Below, one piece after another: positions 63,855-64,000 of a DNA stretch of 64,000 bases (positions within the stretch are counted from its first letter, which is position 1; each line of letters starts with the position of its first letter). Both the position numbers and the translations under genes were made by a program. Under the pieces are notes generated by a model that saw only the letters and a program-made list of their open reading frames with translations, searched no databases and was not told the DNA's origin. Origin of the DNA: Lachnospiraceae bacterium (GTDB lineage: Bacteria > Bacillota > Clostridia > Lachnospirales > Lachnospiraceae); contig CAJTIR010000015.1 of assembly GCA_910576385.1 (NCBI GenBank), positions 31,000-94,999 on the forward strand. Reading direction: 5' to 3'.

Positions 63855-64000
63855 AACCACCGGCTTAGCCGGTGGTTTGCTCACGCCCTATAAGGGCTTA
63901 TTACCGGCTCTGGAGTCTAAAGACTCATCGAAGGGTTCGCCAGCCGCAACATCATTCTGTACTAAGTCCTAAAGGACTTTTTCTATTTGTTCTTTTTTAC
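63855..64000. mobile_element. Structured edge of a possible IS200/IS605-type element
   Basis: Four short hairpins follow one another: AACCACCGGC-TTA-GCCGGTGGTT (63855-63877), GCCCTATAAGGGC (63885-63897), GAGTCTAAAGACTC (63913-63926) and AAGTCCTAAAGGACTT (63964-63979, then a T run). Subterminal hairpins of this kind, with the CCACCGGC hairpin at the tip, are familiar at the ends of IS200/IS605 elements in Clostridia. No transposase lies within the window; the element would continue beyond 64000, or this is a solo end. Confidence 0.5.

Overview
The window looks like chromosome of a Gram-positive anaerobe of the Clostridia, most likely a motile, butyrate-forming gut Lachnospiraceae of the Roseburia/Eubacterium type. 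This rests on gene content and not on any marker gene: a butyryl-CoA:acetate-type CoA-transferase, an [FeFe] hydrogenase, type III glutamine synthetase, two chemotaxis receptors, YjfB- and FlxA-like small proteins, FtsEX next to an S41 protease, strong AGGAGG-type ribosome binding sites, and moderate-to-low GC. Most genes run on the minus strand. There is no rRNA, CRISPR array, prophage or complete insertion sequence. Four tRNA genes are present.

Layout. 1-2.6 kb: the end of an unknown gene, then a FIST sensor protein and a soluble chemoreceptor as a two-gene unit. 2.7-8.8 kb: S41 protease, ftsX, ftsE, a PucR/CdaR-type regulator, a YitT membrane protein and a WecG/TagA glycosyltransferase. 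8.8-9.4 kb: a gene-free AT-rich stretch with a cluster of DnaA boxes. 9.4-19 kb: housekeeping and envelope genes (NlpC/P60 hydrolase, thioredoxin reductase, YjfB, CPBP protease, CvfB, acyl-ACP thioesterase, tRNA-Gln, YigZ, class A PBP). 19-25.5 kb: nitrogen block (response-regulator-like protein, Amt fused to PII, GlnN) followed by a Lys/Ala-rich protein and an HPr-like protein without the active-site His. 25.9-28.2 kb: purine permease and a GNAT protein. 28.4-36.3 kb: an arabinose operon that also carries a split transketolase and a transaldolase, with AraR and two matching candidate operators. 36.6-40.2 kb: [FeFe] hydrogenase, then an orphan sugar-binding lipoprotein coupled to a diguanylate cyclase. 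40.4-46.7 kb: three tRNAs, FlxA-like protein, DUF503, AIM24-like protein, membrane chemoreceptor, CoA-transferase. 46.9-51.6 kb: MATE pump with MarR regulator, aldose 1-epimerase, double-domain hemerythrin, a small unknown. 51.8-61.9 kb: two large secreted proteins, a 2311-residue polysaccharide-lyase-like multidomain protein and a 913-residue repeat-bearing protein. 62-64 kb: TcdA, LarE, then structured DNA resembling the edge of an IS200/IS605-type element.

How it fits together. AraA, the FGGY kinase and AraD convert arabinose to xylulose-5-phosphate, and the co-transcribed transketolase and transaldolase feed it into glycolysis. Aldose 1-epimerase and the secreted lyase fit plant polysaccharide use. 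The nitrogen genes share a layout in which terminator-like hairpins sit between gene and promoter region, suggesting attenuation. Sensory genes (two chemoreceptors, FIST, SBP-GGDEF, hemerythrin) suggest a motile cell sensing sugars and oxygen.

The least expected content is between genes. There are several families of short non-autonomous elements: a family with GTAAC ends and 8-bp target duplications (18952, 28216, 50179), a single foldback element with perfect 20-bp ends and an 8-bp target duplication (42059), a ~100-bp family (20036, 40859), and a mosaic of REP-like hairpin repeats (9337, 14851, 28326, 46768, 48971, 58948). No new enzymatic system stands out with confidence. The best candidates for something undescribed are the non-origin DnaA-box cluster, the SBP-diguanylate cyclase pair and the nitrogen leader terminators.
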